Positions 45,627 to 57,506 of a stretch of DNA of 64,000 bases are shown here, one piece after another; within the stretch, counting starts at the first letter, position 1; every line of letters begins with the position of its first letter. The translations under genes were made by a program, and so were the position numbers. The notes beneath the pieces were generated by a model. That model had not been told where the DNA came from. It worked only from the letters and a program-made list of their open reading frames with translations, and made no database searches. The stretch is from Limnephilus marmoratus (lineage: Eukaryota; Arthropoda; Insecta; Trichoptera; Limnephilidae): NCBI GenBank assembly GCA_917880885.1, contig OU862933.1, positions 7,301,452 through 7,365,451 on the forward strand, written 5' to 3'.

Positions 45627-45733
45627 TTTAATGAAATAAAACAATTACTTAAACTAGTTTAATTTTATAACCTGACGATGTTTGTGATAAGCGAAACCGG
45701 TTATAAACAAAGTAATTGTTTTATTTCATTAAA
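45627..45733. repeat. Inverted-repeat element with hammerhead-like motif
   Basis: Perfect 24-bp arms (45627-45650 and 45710-45733) enclose TTATAACC, then CTGACGA, a short stem, GAAAC and GGTTATAA at 45664-45706. A 50-bp extension beyond the right arm (TGTCAAACCACAAAATGAC) is similar to sequence after the 60.7-kb element. Confidence 0.85.
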
Positions 45734-46782
45734 TATGTCAAACCACAAAATGACTGCTTTCTACCAAAATAGAAAATTTTATGTAAAATCATGCACAAGT
45801 GTTTCAATCTGCGTGCAAAGTCGTACCTTCTCCAAGCAAATATTCTAATACAATAATTGTGTTTATCTGACATTTTAGTGATCTGCCAGTTAAGTCTGTT
45901 TTCTGTATCTGTTTGTAAATAATGAAACTTGATAGAGCCTAGGAACTCGTAAATATTGGAGCGCTCTTGAGGTGATTATTATTATTGGTATGCAAATAAT
46001 GTAAGAACTACTAAACTCTTGCTCAAAGCAAATAAAAATAAAATTAGATAGCTTTTCCAAAAAACAAATAATAATGACTTTTCTTTCAGTATTTTCTTGA
46101 AATTACCAAAAATCAAACCTTCAGTTGAAGTACATAACGTATGATTATAAATACAAAATCGCTTGATCTCAATAATTTGCTGTTCAGTCCAAAACTTATC
46201 TCTAAATCATGCATTAAAAACAATTCCAGACAATCTCTAAATGTTACTTTAACTTATTAACGAAATAATATGTACAAACATAAGTAATTAAAGTAGTGTA
46301 TTACTATGCCTTTGTATAAATAAGAATGAAGAAATTATTGGGATGATGTGAGTAAGTTACTCTAACCTAGTACATGGCAAGTAGCAAGCAGGGGTACAAA
46401 TAAACGAGTATAAAATAAATTATAAAATAAGTAAGTTTATAGTTGTAAGGCTTTGATTTAAGTAATAAAGGGCTGTAAATTCCATAAGACTAATTAATTT
46501 TATCAGAACATACCGATAAATAAAATAATGAATTTTAACACAGTTCATCCGTACATGCCATAATAATGCATTTATTATAATTTTTAATGATACTTACGTA
46601 ACTATAAAATAATCAATAATTTACTTCAAATTATTGAATTAATATAAAGCCTACATTTTCGAAGCTTTTGAAAAGTAATATATCACCGTAAACAATGAAC
46701 TTTGCAAAGCTTTTTCAAACTTTTAAAAACACTTCAGCATTGTAATTCAATGTTTATCATTATTATAACTGGTATCATCAAT

Positions 46783-46788
46783 AATTCT
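46783..46788 (-). terminator. Polyadenylation signal of the secreted-protein gene
   Basis: The minus strand reads AATAAA about 17 bases after the stop codon at 46805, a tight but usable spacing. Confidence 0.55.
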
Positions 46789-46804
46789 TTTATTAAATAT
46801 TTTT

Positions 46805-47671
46805 TTAAGGGTAGAAATTTTGAAGCGCGTCAGAGTATAAAGCATTGTACGAATCTCTGAGCAAAAAGACATCATGGGGCTTTCCGTTGAAGTTGTAAGG
46901 TCCCTTCTTCAGGTTTGTTACTTTAGTGTCTACTGGTTTCTTGTTCTGGGTAGGTCTCTGGTATCCGAAATTATTGGTAGGTCTCTGTTGCTGAGGTCTG
47001 GAAACAGGTCTGGAGTAGAGCTGGCTGTAGGGATCGATTGCTACAGGAGGCTGGTAGGTAGGAGCGCCGCTCCACTGGTACACGTTGGTCGGTTTGCCAT
47101 TAGATACGAAGTCAATTGGCACATTGATGAATGGGTTCACTGGTGGAGGTACTGGAGGACCCAGAGAAGGCGGCTGGGAGATGTAACCAACTCCGGGAAC
47201 AAACATGTACGGAGTGGGAGGCAGTCTGATGTAGTAGATTGGAGAATTATCGTAGGATAGAGAATTTTGATTTGTTATGCTGTTCTTGTACTGGTTCTGC
47301 TTTCTCCTTGATGGTGCTACTCTCGATCTTTCATCTTCAGCTTCATCTTGTATGTCATACGATAAATCATCATTCGTGTCATAATCTCCTCCCCCGAAGT
47401 ATTGGGGAACGAAATCGTAGTACGACAACGCTTTGTTTTGCCGTGATCGTGCGCCAGTTTTTTTTGGTGTGATGTTTTCATTGGCGGTTAAAGTCGCTTG
47501 AGGATCCGAAAAGTCGAATGATTTTGCTTCTCTGGGTTGTTGATCTTCTACGTCTGAAGTTTCTTGAGATACATCGTCGATTGATCTTCTTAATCTGACG
47601 AGGAATGGAGCGGCTGCCGTTGATGACAGCAGAGTTACGAGTAGGAAAGCACCCAACTTTGAAGTCATCAT
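46805..47671 (-). CDS. Secreted proline/tyrosine-rich protein, function unknown
   Basis: The 288-residue frame begins at the ATG at 47671 (MMTSKLGAFLLVTLLSS). I prefer it to the ATG at 47683 because TTTTTTTGCAG sits just before it and looks like a splice acceptor, so the start codon lies in the second exon. The first ~21 residues are a signal peptide with likely cleavage after Ala-Ala-Ala. An acidic, Ser-rich stretch follows, then dibasic sites, then a Pro/Tyr-rich core (YYIRLPPTPYMFVPGVGYIS; PINVPIDFVSNGKP-like block; NVYQW), a Gln/Pro/Arg-rich spacer and a conserved-looking end (FLLRDSYNALYSDALQNFYP). Low complexity is modest and the frame is intact, so it is likely a real gene. It could be an extracellular-matrix, cuticle-associated or eggshell protein. 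I do not recognise a named family. Confidence 0.82.
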   Translation of the reverse strand: MMTSKLGAFLLVTLLSSTAAAPFLVRLRRSIDDVSQETSDVEDQQPREAKSFDFSDPQATLTANENITPKKTGARSRQNKALSYYDFVPQYFGGGDYDTNDDLSYDIQDEAEDERSRVAPSRRKQNQYKNSITNQNSLSYDNSPIYYIRLPPTPYMFVPGVGYISQPPSLGPPVPPPVNPFINVPIDFVSNGKPTNVYQWSGAPTYQPPVAIDPYSQLYSRPVSRPQQQRPTNNFGYQRPTQNKKPVDTKVTNLKKGPYNFNGKPHDVFLLRDSYNALYSDALQNFYP

Positions 47672-47689
47672 TTTGACCTGCAAAAAAAG

Positions 47690-48330
47690 AAAGCGAAATT
47701 AAAAACTAGGAAAATTTTATGCTTTTTAAATGCAAGTCTAAATGGTAATCTGTTTTTGCTTTTACACAGAGAATAAGCTGCATTAATAATCAATTAAATG
47801 CCATAATTTATGTATTAAGGGGTAATGTCTTATTAATCTGTGAGTAAATAAAACAGGAGATAAGAGTAGTTGTTGGATTCACACTCGTCCAGTGTTAAGC
47901 CAAACCAGAGGATAAGGCGATCCCTGACAAAAACAACAACCGGTATGCAGTAGTTATTATCGAGAACCGCATCCTTTGCAATTAATGACGCTGGGATAAT
48001 TAATTCTTCCCAATTAAACACATACTGAAAGTGAACTAGTTTATCCTGAGAAACCGGATAAGGCCGGGTACATATATAATACCTAATATCTACACTTTAC
48101 ACATTTTATTAGTAAGCTTTTAAACAAATCATACAAAAAAAGCTGTTATGATAATACTGTGTGGTTTTCTACTCATTTATTATAATATTATTTAGGTGCA
48201 AAACCGGCAAACGTAATTGAAAGAATAATTACAGTTATATTTTGTCCACAATTGGTATCTGTACCTATTAGTTATTGTATAAAACGATCGTCCAGTTGAT
48301 TAGTCAGACATCTCCGAAAAATTGACATAT
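47690..48330. other. Upstream region of the secreted-protein gene
   Basis: Should contain its first intron and perhaps the 5' UTR exon. I could not locate the exon. A 62-codon minus-strand frame at 47833-48021 has no motif. Confidence 0.4.
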
Positions 48331-48332
48331 AT

Positions 48333-48669
48333 ATTTTTTTAACATGAGCTCCGTACAGGAGGCTTCGAGGAAAATAATTTCCCTCGGGGCCTTTATCATC
48401 TTTGGGAATGCTGGGTGGAGGTTTTTTAGGGAAAGAAAGTAGAGGAGAGTTCTGGGAAGGAAAAGGGTTTAAGGGGTGGGTAGGAATCTGGGGTTCAGTG
48501 TGTCCTGGTCATCCGCCTACAAGACCTAGACAAACCTCACCCCATGAACCCGGGCACCCCTGCTAAATCACCAAACGTAGCGAACCACTTGGGGTTACCT
48601 ATGGCAGAGGTGTTGGTTATCCAATAAAGGTTCCCAGGGCGGCGGTACCCATTCCCACCTCCCAATTTG
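48333..48669 (-). repeat. Dispersed hairpin-tailed repeat
   Basis: The minus strand starts CAAATTGGGAGGTGGGAATG at 48669 and ends with the hairpin region (GGCCCCGAGGGAAA and its partner). The left edge has the T-run of the tail (about 48333). Confidence 0.85.
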
Positions 48670-48898
48670 AATGGAGTTTGCAGTTATACGTAAGAGTGTG
48701 CTCTATATCTGGTACAAAACTCAAATTACTCATAGACATCATCGAATCAATTATAATGCAGACAAAATTCTTGTGATTGAAACAAAATGTTGATATTTGG
48801 GTCACTTTTAGGATATTTAAAAATGTAATACTAATGTACCGGATCGTTATGCCTAAACACAGAAACATGTAAATAATATTTGATTTATTTATACGCAC

Positions 48899-49860
48899 GG
48901 GTCGGCAACCTTTTGTGGTCCAAGGACCAAATATTTGACGTGGGAACTTGCGCGGGCCGCACTTACAAAAATTCTCTAGCCACCCCCCCCCGGGACGGAT
49001 CTCATTTGACTAGGTTGTAGTTTTTATGAGGTCGAAATTTGCTCCAAGTCAACTTTAATGGGGGGGAGGAGGGGGGGGGGGTGACACAATGTTATCCGCC
49101 CCGGGTGGCACCCATGCTAGCTACGCCACTAATAAAATGGCAATATAAATCATTTTTAAGAAAGAGTAAAAGAAATGTCAAAGAAACTTCGAACAGAACT
49201 CAATGGGATTTTTGTTGTTGGATTTGACTTGAGTTCTTTAATATTTGCTTGCATTTTTTATGTGGAGACGCGTAGTATTGCGTCCAAACGTAAATGTGAT
49301 ATTCGAGAACAGTGTTTGTTTTTCCGATAATTAAGAATTGAAAAAGTTTGCTCACAAATATACGTACTATCAAACACAGTAATTATTTGCTCAGCAAACC
49401 TTTTTAATTCTTTGTACTTTTCGGAAGGCAAACTCCCGTAGAAATCTACCAAGTTATTTTTTCCTTAAATGCCATTTTAAGGATATTATCACTTTGCAAA
49501 TCTATCATGTTGATTTGCAAATAGCTTGGTACAATATCGATATCCACTGCGAATGGAGTTTTCGAAAATCTCCATCTTACATGAGATTTTTTTTTAAATC
49601 AGCAAATCGGTTTTCAAACTCAGTTTGAAGTTGTAGTAAAATGCACTTTTCATGTTAGTATTTTCCCAAATAAAATTTATCTCAGCTTCTTCTACTGCTT
49701 TCTTGCAATTTGGAAAATGATCGAGTTTACTTTCATCGATATGCTTGATAGTTTAATTTCAAATGATTTAACATATGGCATATCATTTTTTTCCCTGTAA
49801 ACGAGTATTGAGTAGATTCAGTTCGGCTGTCAAATCAGTTAAAAATCCAAGGCAAGTTAA
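48899..49860 (-). mobile_element. hAT transposon relic
   Basis: GGGTCGGCAACCTTTTGTGG at 48899 matches the common hAT terminus (CAGGGGTCGGCAACC). The minus strand at 49258-49452 reads ICEQTFSILNYRKNKHCSRI and LRLDAILRV, the hAT dimerisation domain. Broken coding continues to about 49850 (HFPNCKKAVEEAEI). A smaller G-rich repeat (about 49060-49131) sits between terminus and coding. Confidence 0.8.
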
Positions 49861-50149
49861 ATATTTATTATTAATTTTTTAAACTTTATGAGTAAAATCT
49901 CAAATTATAATATTCTCAAATTATAATTCATCCTAGACTTGCAGAAAAAGTCAATAGATGTCGCGTATTACAAATAAAATGGATAAAAAATTTATCCAGA
50001 CACTATCTAGATTGCATTTAGTTCGAGCTGAATCTTGTAATCATATATAAAGATAGCAGCCAATAATATGTGCGTTAAGTAAATGAAGATAATGTTGGTA
50101 GTTCTTAGTCGAAGTATGATACAGTTTAAAGTGACCGAATTAATATGGG

Positions 50150-50300
50150 TTCCGTAGCTTAATCGGTAGAGCTGTTTCCATGTAAGAAAAGGGTTCTGGG
50201 TTCGAGTCCCAGCGGAGCCAATATCTTTTCTGATTTTTCTGTCTCCAGATTTCGATTGAGTTTCGCTAATATTGTCTTCATTTAATTAAATAAATATTAA
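50150..50300 (+). repeat. SINE family B, near-intact tRNA-like head
   Basis: The head (50151-50220) has a fully paired acceptor stem (GGTTCCG with CGGAGCC), an A box (TAGCTTAATCGG) and a perfect T arm (CTGGG-TTCGAGT-CCCAG). The anticodon arm is weak and lacks the usual T before the TGT triplet. The same tail occurs headless at 30040-30110, so I call it a SINE rather than a tRNA gene. Confidence 0.75.
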
Positions 50301-50434
50301 TTATAATTTTTTTTGATAACGAGTTGATTTGGTGATCCTTTATACGAGTAGGTACCTATTATACAGATCATCAAAGATACTAATTTCGGTAGTGTGTTTG
50401 TCCTGCGTAATTCTGGTTCAACGAACACGTAATA

Positions 50435-50777
50435 ATGTGGAGGGTCTTTTTAGGAAAAGAAAGAAGAGGAAGTTCTGGAACGAAAAGGTATGTGGGGTGG
50501 GTAATTATCTAAGGGTCAGGGTGTCCAGGAGTGACTGACGGTATGAATCCATTCCTTCCACTGCAGTGCAAGGCTTTTGGTCGAGAGAGTCCGGCTGGAG
50601 TGGTCAACTAGTATCTCGCAATCCGGCTCGCTATGCAGCAGATGGGCAAAAGTATCCTCCACCAATACCAGACAAAACTAAACACATGAAACCGGTCACC
50701 CATGCTAAGTCACCAAACGTAGCGTATAACATAAATAATAAATGGTTACCGGTACCTACACCCGCCTCGCAAATTAT
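50435..50777 (-). repeat. Dispersed hairpin-tailed repeat, 3'-truncated
   Basis: Minus-strand copy covering the 5' and middle blocks, with the 3' hairpin lost except for GTGGAGGGTC at the left edge. A SINE begins right beside it. Confidence 0.8.
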
Positions 50778-50794
50778 GTTTTTTTTTTAAAGAA

Positions 50795-50900
50795 GATAAC
50801 ACAAATAATCTAAATGAAAATATGAAAGAGAACAAGACACAGAAAAATAGAAAAAGATAATGGTCGCAACTGCGACTCGAACTCAGAACCTACTTACGGT
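50795..50900 (-). repeat. SINE family A copy, inverted
   Basis: Tail and head end in reverse orientation (TGGTCGCAACTGCGACTCGAA on the plus strand near 50860). It faces the plus-strand copy at 50917, as at 38.8 kb. Confidence 0.7.
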
Positions 50901-50916
50901 TTAATGGAAAGTGGCA

Positions 50917-51045
50917 ATGGCTGAATTGGTAAAAGAGCACTTCCCGGTTAGACGAGAGGTTCTGGGTTCGAGTCTTAGTTGCGACCATTATCTTTTTCTA
51001 TGTTTTCTTTCATATTTTCGTTTAGATTATTAGTGTTATCTTCTT
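50917..51045 (+). repeat. SINE family A copy
   Basis: A box (TGGCTGAATTGG), B box (GGTTCGAGTCT), closing GTTGCGACC and a tail ending GATTATTAGTGTTATCTTC. Confidence 0.75.
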
Positions 51046-51830
51046 CATCAATGATGTATAACATTGATGGGAATAACCTTCAAAAGTTATAAAAAGAGGG
51101 TTGTCCTTATAAAAAAAAGTATGTTTCTTCTGATTGAAAATTATTTTAATTGCTTTTTTCAAAATAGGATCTGATTTGTTGAGAATTCGGAATATCCTTA
51201 GATTTTTCACGGGTCTGCGATAGAAGATATCATATAAATAATAGATTGTGTTCTGCACCTTAATTACATGGAAATGACATAAACATTAACATGGGAACGA
51301 CATAAACATTAACAGGGTGGTATAATCATGGACTCTGGCAAATCGTCAAAGGTACGAATGTCAATAAGGAAATAATAATTACAAATTGGAACTGGTTTTC
51401 ATCGATCTTGTTATCTCTTTCAGAGGATATTATGACCTGCGAGTTGCATACTACTTACATCGATTAATGGTGTTTATCAATTTATGCTAATATTAAATAA
51501 CCATATTTGGCAAAACGTCTGTTAAAAAATCTCTAAAACGCTTAGAATGATTCGGTAAGTTTATTAAGAAAGTAATTCACAATAATCGGCGACAACAGCG
51601 TAATATTTAAGTAGATGTGTTTATATAATGATGCCATGATAGTATATTCCCCGACAGTTGTCCTCCCGGCATACTTATGTTCACTTAGATGTTGGCATTA
51701 CTAAGTGTTTTTAAAGTTTTAACGAAATACTTGATTTTATGTAACTATATATATACATTCCATGATAAACTTATAACAATTTCCAATAATTCTATTAAGA
51801 TTTTTGGTTTTATGATAACCTTTTACCAAT
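51046..51830. other. Gene-free stretch
   Basis: AT-rich sequence with no gene. A CCCCGACAGTTG unit like those at 30.6 kb occurs at 51650. Confidence 0.5.
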
Positions 51831-51832
51831 TT

Positions 51833-52158
51833 CCAAAGATATTCAAATATAAAAGAGTTACGCTGTGGTGTCCGCGCAACTGTTGGCGGACTACGCCCTA
51901 ATTAAAGTAGTTTGCATACGAAAATAATTTGTTCATTTCGTTGATTTTTTGAAGATTTGCATTAGTATTGGTTAATTATATATTTTGAATATGGAAAGAA
52001 TTCGTTCATTTAGTTTAACGTTCGTTTGGGAAATTCGTTAATTATTCGTTCATTTAGTTTATTTGTTAATTGGTCAACAATATCGGCGACACCCGGAAGC
52101 GCAGTCTCACCTAGTAAAAACTGCAGATAGCACATCTACTTATATTTCAATATCTTTG
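51833..52158. repeat. MITE, copy 2 of 2
   Basis: Partner of 21547-21864, with ends CCAAAGATATTCAAATATAA and the complement of GCAAAGATATTGAAATATAA. The copies differ at about 15% of positions and by small indels. Confidence 0.8.
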
Positions 52159-52265
52159 CCAATTTCCAATTATTTTATTTAGATTCTATATACTTAGGTT
52201 TTTATGAATACGTGCATGTATGCGTATACATATGTGTATGTATGTGTATATGTATCTATGCATAT

Positions 52266-52310
52266 ATATGTACCCGTCTCAGAACAGACATCGTATAGTG
52301 AGGCGGGTTA
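52266..52310 (+). other. LINE 3' UTR stem-loop
   Basis: CCCGTCTCA and TGAGGCGGG pair across GAACAGACATCGTATAG. The loop start GAACAG matches the LINE tail at 2.7 kb. Confidence 0.55.
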
Positions 52311-52659
52311 CTTACTTGTTAGTATATGATAATGTTATGTCAATAAACGCCCGGGTTACCGGCAATTAAAAAAATATATATGTGCATATATATGCAGTCG
52401 ATTTAAGGACAATACGGTATACCTGCTTAGACAAATATAACTAAGTTACCTTAAAGGGGTGTGCAGAGAAGATGTACCGCCGAATAACAAAATTATAAAA
52501 CATATTTTCATTCAAATGCATCGGGGATAAAATTACGCGTCTATACATTGTGTATACCAGCGTATAAGTACAAAAAATCGCCACTGTAATTAAATTAGTT
52601 TGATATCCATACCAACTTATTATTAAGCAATTTGATGACCCAGATGCAATGATAGCCAT

Positions 52660-53146
52660 GTTCGATGGCGTCATAAGAAGTAAGCTGGAGTATGCTAGTG
52701 GTGTGTGGATTCCGCACCAAGCTAAATATATTAATATGCTGGAACAAATTCAGAAAAAAGTTCCTTAGGTATGTCTATATGCGGATGCATGGAACGTACC
52801 CGAGATTCATGCACCATGTGGAATTACTTGAGGCAACAAATAGATTTAGCTTGGAAACTAGACGTTATGCAAATCTTACAATTCTTAGTTTTAACATAAT
52901 CCATAACTGTATTGATAGGCCATTCCCCTTGGAATGTTATGGCTTATACTTGCCTGAAAATTTCAGCCGTAGTCGTCGACACGACTTGTTCAAAATACCA
53001 TACGGCAGAACAGATGTTCTAGCACAGCATAGCACGACAAGAGGAATGGTGCTGTTGAACGAAATATCCGAAACACTAGATATATATAACTCTTCTTTAG
53101 ATAGCCTTAAGATTTTTTTGTATAATAATTATCTTCCTAGGTGTTA
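52660..53146 (+). mobile_element. LINE ORF2 C-terminal fragment, 5'-truncated
   Basis: Coding begins in one frame with IRSKLEYASGVWIPHQAKYI and LEQIQKK, shifts near 52765, and continues (FLRYVYMRMHGTYP, LLEATNRFSLETRRY, FKIPYGRTDVL) to the stop at 53147. These are the reverse transcriptase thumb and end region of an R1/Jockey-like LINE. Confidence 0.8.
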
Positions 53147-53159
53147 AGACTCTCAAAAT

Positions 53160-55960
53160 GAGAAAATTGTACAGTAATTGGATAATAATCTGTTATAAAA
53201 AAAGTTGACTTGAGGTTTTGAAAATGGTAAATGATGCTCAAAATTTTATAATAATTTATTGATACGGGGGGTCAACTATCGGGGGTTCAACAGTCGGTTC
53301 ACCGTCTATACATATTTAATATCTATATTAAAAATAATGTGAATACCGCACAAGAGAGTAAATTACGTGAATACTGCTCCAATTTTTCCGGAATGCCAGA
53401 ATCTCCGATTGAGGAATTGTTTAAGATGGTTTGGATGTATCTGGCTATTCAGATCTGGTCACTAAACATGGCTAGGTATTACAATTTTAAGCATCTTTTT
53501 AGTTCTGAATGGTGAACCTCCATCAGAGCGATACTTACAGTATACACCGTTCTGGTTACAGACTTTTCTTTTGTCAAAATTATTAATCTCAAAGAATTTT
53601 ACATATTTATTTAAATATAAATATTACATGAACATTAATCACAGCTTTCACTAATCGTGTTCATCATTGTATGTAGATTACTGCGTTTATTTATTGATCA
53701 GATAAGGAAGACATTAAAAAACACGATGTAAAGAGGGTAAAGAAATTGTGTTAGTAATTAACTACGTAATGTTATATACATAATATTGTGTAGGGACCTA
53801 CGCACAGGGGCGTAACTAAGGGTTTTTTTTTATTAAAGAATTGATTTCTGAATGACAAAAATCGACGGCATTTTTTGATTATAACTGTGGACAAAACTGC
53901 ACAATTTGCAAAATTTTTGGTCTGCAGCGCATTCTTCCGTTTTTTTTTAAATTTATTCTAATTGGGGACGTATAAATTAGTAACAAGAAAACAAATATTA
54001 TTCTGTTCATTTGTACATTCTTAGTAAAGAAAGTTATTTTTTATATAAAAAAAATATGTTAACAATATAACATATGTTATAACAATATAACAATATACTT
54101 ATGTTTCTTGATGTTAATTAATAACTCCGTATTGAAATTAACTCGTGTTTAGGAAGGAAGTATTATGATGAGTTGTTTACTTATGTTAAATAATTTCGGG
54201 AATTATCATTAACATACATGTACAGAAAGACTCAATACATGAATACATACCTACACGTAAATATTTTATGTATTGATAAAATAGCACAACCAATTTAGCG
54301 ATAAAGCGTGTTTTAATTTATTCTAAAAAAATCATAATAATTCATGTACTTATTACCATATTACATAATTAATACTAGAACAATAAAAGATATCTATTAA
54401 CGAACTCTCATTTGAAATTCAAACACTTTAAAAAAAGTTTTAAAAGATAACAACATTATCTAACATCATCATGTAAAAATCGTATACATGCCTCTCTCCT
54501 CAATCTCGAAACAAACCCAAATGAAGTAGGTCCTACGTTGTGAATGATAAAAATTGACAGAATTTACTTTTTTGACTGTGTACAAGAAGATTAGAAATTA
54601 CGAAAATTGATATAATTAATACACCATTTCATTACATGTACAACAAAATTAGACGACTTATATTGGATTTTAAATAACTATGCATTTGTTTGCAAATATT
54701 AATTATGTTTGTTGTAACTCCGAGTTTGTCTCACAACTCTTTAAATATAACTCCGAGGTCAATAAAACACTTTGGACTGAATTCGTGAAAATCTCTGACG
54801 ACTTAGCGACCCCGACATGGAGGTTGCAATAGTATTTATTAAAGTTTCAATCTCTGCATTATTGACAACATCATGTCATCTGTAGGTAACCTCGTGAAAT
54901 AATATCGAGGATAGATGTGGGTAAACTCTTAAACTAACTAGGATATCACAATCCCGATGGTCATATGTATATAGAAAAACATATTAGACGGATGCCACAC
55001 GCGAAGATAAAATATAAAAGATCATCGCTCAATGACGCTCTCCATACAATCCTATCAGACCTGTCAGACCTAAACAATTTATGCGTTCGAAGATCAAAGC
55101 TATACGCCGTAATTTGCCGTAACCGCTGCCGAGGCGATATGCGAAAAGTCATGCAACCCCCACTCCGCCGTAAACAGGAGACGGGGTCATTTTAATTACG
55201 GAGCTGCCTAAACGGGCGGATGACAGCTGTCAAGTTGACAGTTTTAGTACAAAGAAAAGGGATTTCGTGGCAGCTATCTAATTCGTCTGACCCAATCTCC
55301 TACCATAGGAAGAAATATTTGATAGCGTCGTGTGACGGTACAACATATAAGCGCTCGCGGTTCAACAGATGCTCGCTCTTTTATTTTTGCGTGCGGCACC
55401 TACATTTGCGGTCAACAGGCAACATTTATTGATTTTAAGACAATGACCCATGTCATAAATCTTTCGATAGCTAGGACACCTCTAAATATTTTGTGCATAA
55501 TATTGTGATGTATTGAAAATTACGCATATACATAAGATTTGACTCGGCACCACAACAAAAGTTACAAAGTAATTTATTATTAAAAGCAAATTGTTCAACG
55601 GTAGAGCCAATCCTGGTCGTCTAAAATGATTTACATTCATCTTTCATGTAGGTTGCATGGCCTGAGTTATATTAATGTGACGGTTTCTTTATCGTTCCCT
55701 CCAGTTAGATCTACTATGTAAGCGGTATAGCATGTTCTGAACGAGGGATTCGCGTTCTGGTGCCAGATTGCAGAATGTGAACCCATTTGTTAGTCAACAA
55801 TCTGCAGATTACTGCTATGAATGTACTAGAGTTATAAATGCCCTGCTAGGTGTGTTCGTTATGCGTTATGCTTAAAAAATTGCGGTAAAGAATGTTCAAC
55901 GGTTTCTGTTCTGTTTTATAAAAGGGTTTGGCGGAAAACTTTATTCTTTTTTCAAAGTTT
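53160..55960. other. Gene-free stretch
   Basis: No gene recognised. Contents: a degenerate AGTTGA-type pair at 53262-53300, a repeat related to 29.5 kb at 53440-53560, a hAT-terminus-like CAGGGGCGTAACTA at 53806, and AT-rich sequence. Short frames at 54961-55195 have no motif. Confidence 0.5.
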
Positions 55961-55969
55961 TGAATCAGC

Positions 55970-56361
55970 CAATTTGGGAAGCGGGTATGGGTACCGCCGC
56001 CCCGGGAACTATTTATTGAATAATCAATACCTCTCCATAGATCTTTCCAAGTGGTTCGCTACGTTTGGTGACTTAGCAGGGGTGCTCGGGTTCATGTGTT
56101 CAGGTTTGTTCAGGTATTAGCGGCGGATGGGTCTGCCCACGTGCTGCGTGGCGGACCGGATCGAGAGAGACTGGGTGAGGGAAACCTTTTGACCTTTCCA
56201 GCCGGACTCTCTCTACCCACGGCAGTTGGAGGGATGGATTCATGCGTCACTCCTGGACACACTAACCCCCAGATTCCTACTCACCCCTTATACCTTTATC
56301 CTTCCCAGAACTCTCCTTCCCTTCATTAAAAATACCCTCCACACAGCATTCCTTAAGATGA
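55970..56361 (+). repeat. Dispersed hairpin-tailed repeat, 3' stem partly lost
   Basis: Starts CCAATTTGGGAAGCGGGTAT and runs to CTCCACACAGCATTCCTTAA, so only the 5' strand of the terminal hairpin is left. Confidence 0.85.
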
Positions 56362-56529
56362 TTGCAATGAAACTTTAGTGAGTTGTTATACGCACGCCTG
56401 CGATGGTTTATATATATATAGAAGTGAGCTCTGGCGTTATGAAATTATTTTCTAAACTTTTCATCCGATTGCAATGAATCTTTGGGGAGTTGTTGTGAGC
56501 ACGCCCGCGAAGTTTTGTATTTTCTATAT

Positions 56530-56880
56530 ATTTGCATCTCATTCTCTCGCAGGCTAAATCCTATAAATGCATGTGTTTGTCACGTTTTGGTGTTACTAGT
56601 TTCCGTTTCATCGAGTTTCAAATCACAACGGTGCTTAATAAGTTTCACTTCAAAAATTACAGATGTGCAGTTCAAACGCAGTGAAAACCTTCAGAAAACT
56701 AAAGTAGGCAAAAGGGGGGAGGCTACAAAGCACCGCACAAAAAGAGGAGACCGATTACTTTATATCATTCTCTCGCAGGCTAAATCCGATAGATGTTTGT
56801 CTCTTTTTAGTTCGCTTTTTGGTTTCTTCGATTTTCAAATCACAATGCTGCAAAAAAAGTTTTCACTTCAAAAATCAGTG
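56530..56880 (+). repeat. Two-unit tandem repeat, shared with 31.7 kb
   Basis: Two units start ATTCTCTCGCAGGCTAAATC and run through CAAATCACAA(C/T)G, with GGGGGGAGGCTACAAAGCAC between them. A 196-codon frame over this region is a by-product of repeat sequence. Confidence 0.75.
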
Positions 56881-57506
56881 TTGCCAGTTACCAATGTTTT
56901 CCTTCATTATCTATGGATGGCTCCAGTTTGCCTCCATTCCGATACTTACCCACTACCAACTACCAGTAGTTATTTAGATGTAGGTAACTACCCAGTAGGT
57001 ACCCAGGCAGCAGCAGAATATACTACTCGAGCTATCCGCAATATTTTTTCTTCCGTCTCGCACCATGATTAGAGATTGCCAATTAGTGTATATTTATAAT
57101 AATAGAGTGGCCGGCCGGTAATTGAATTTCAGCAGAAATGTTTTGCATCCGCGCCGCACCGAGCCAACAGTGAAATTGTACAGACATTTATACGGCCGGT
57201 AAGCTACGCGGTGTAGTCCCTCGGTTAACACGATTGATGTCCACTGCGGAAAAATTACCGCGTTAAACAAATCTGAAGAAACTTATAAATTCTCACTAAG
57301 TAAAGAATACCTACGTCTCGATATTGTCCACAGATTTATTCACCATTACTGACCGCTTCCCACATCGACACAGAGAGGCTGTCACGTGTATGAATAAGTG
57401 TAGCGAATTTTTGTATTAAATAAAAAAAATATAAGCCTAGTAGAAACGTTCTCAAAACAGAATAAAATAGTGTTGGAACGCCGAGCTCGTGCGTTTTCTT
57501 ATTAAC

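Noticed and set aside
47239..47472. Plus-strand frames opposite the secreted-protein gene (also 46874-47260)
   Set aside because: Shadows of the minus-strand coding sequence, without motifs.
50151..50220. Possible functional tRNA gene
   Set aside because: Acceptor and T stems pair well, but the anticodon arm is weak, the base before the TGT triplet is not T, and the same tail occurs elsewhere, so a SINE is more likely.
54961..55432. Overlapping ~60-76-codon frames on both strands
   Set aside because: No domain, no splice context, and no similarity to anything else in the window.
56482..57072. 196-codon plus-strand frame
   Set aside because: It lies across the two-unit dispersed repeat and its composition is repeat-like, with no domain.
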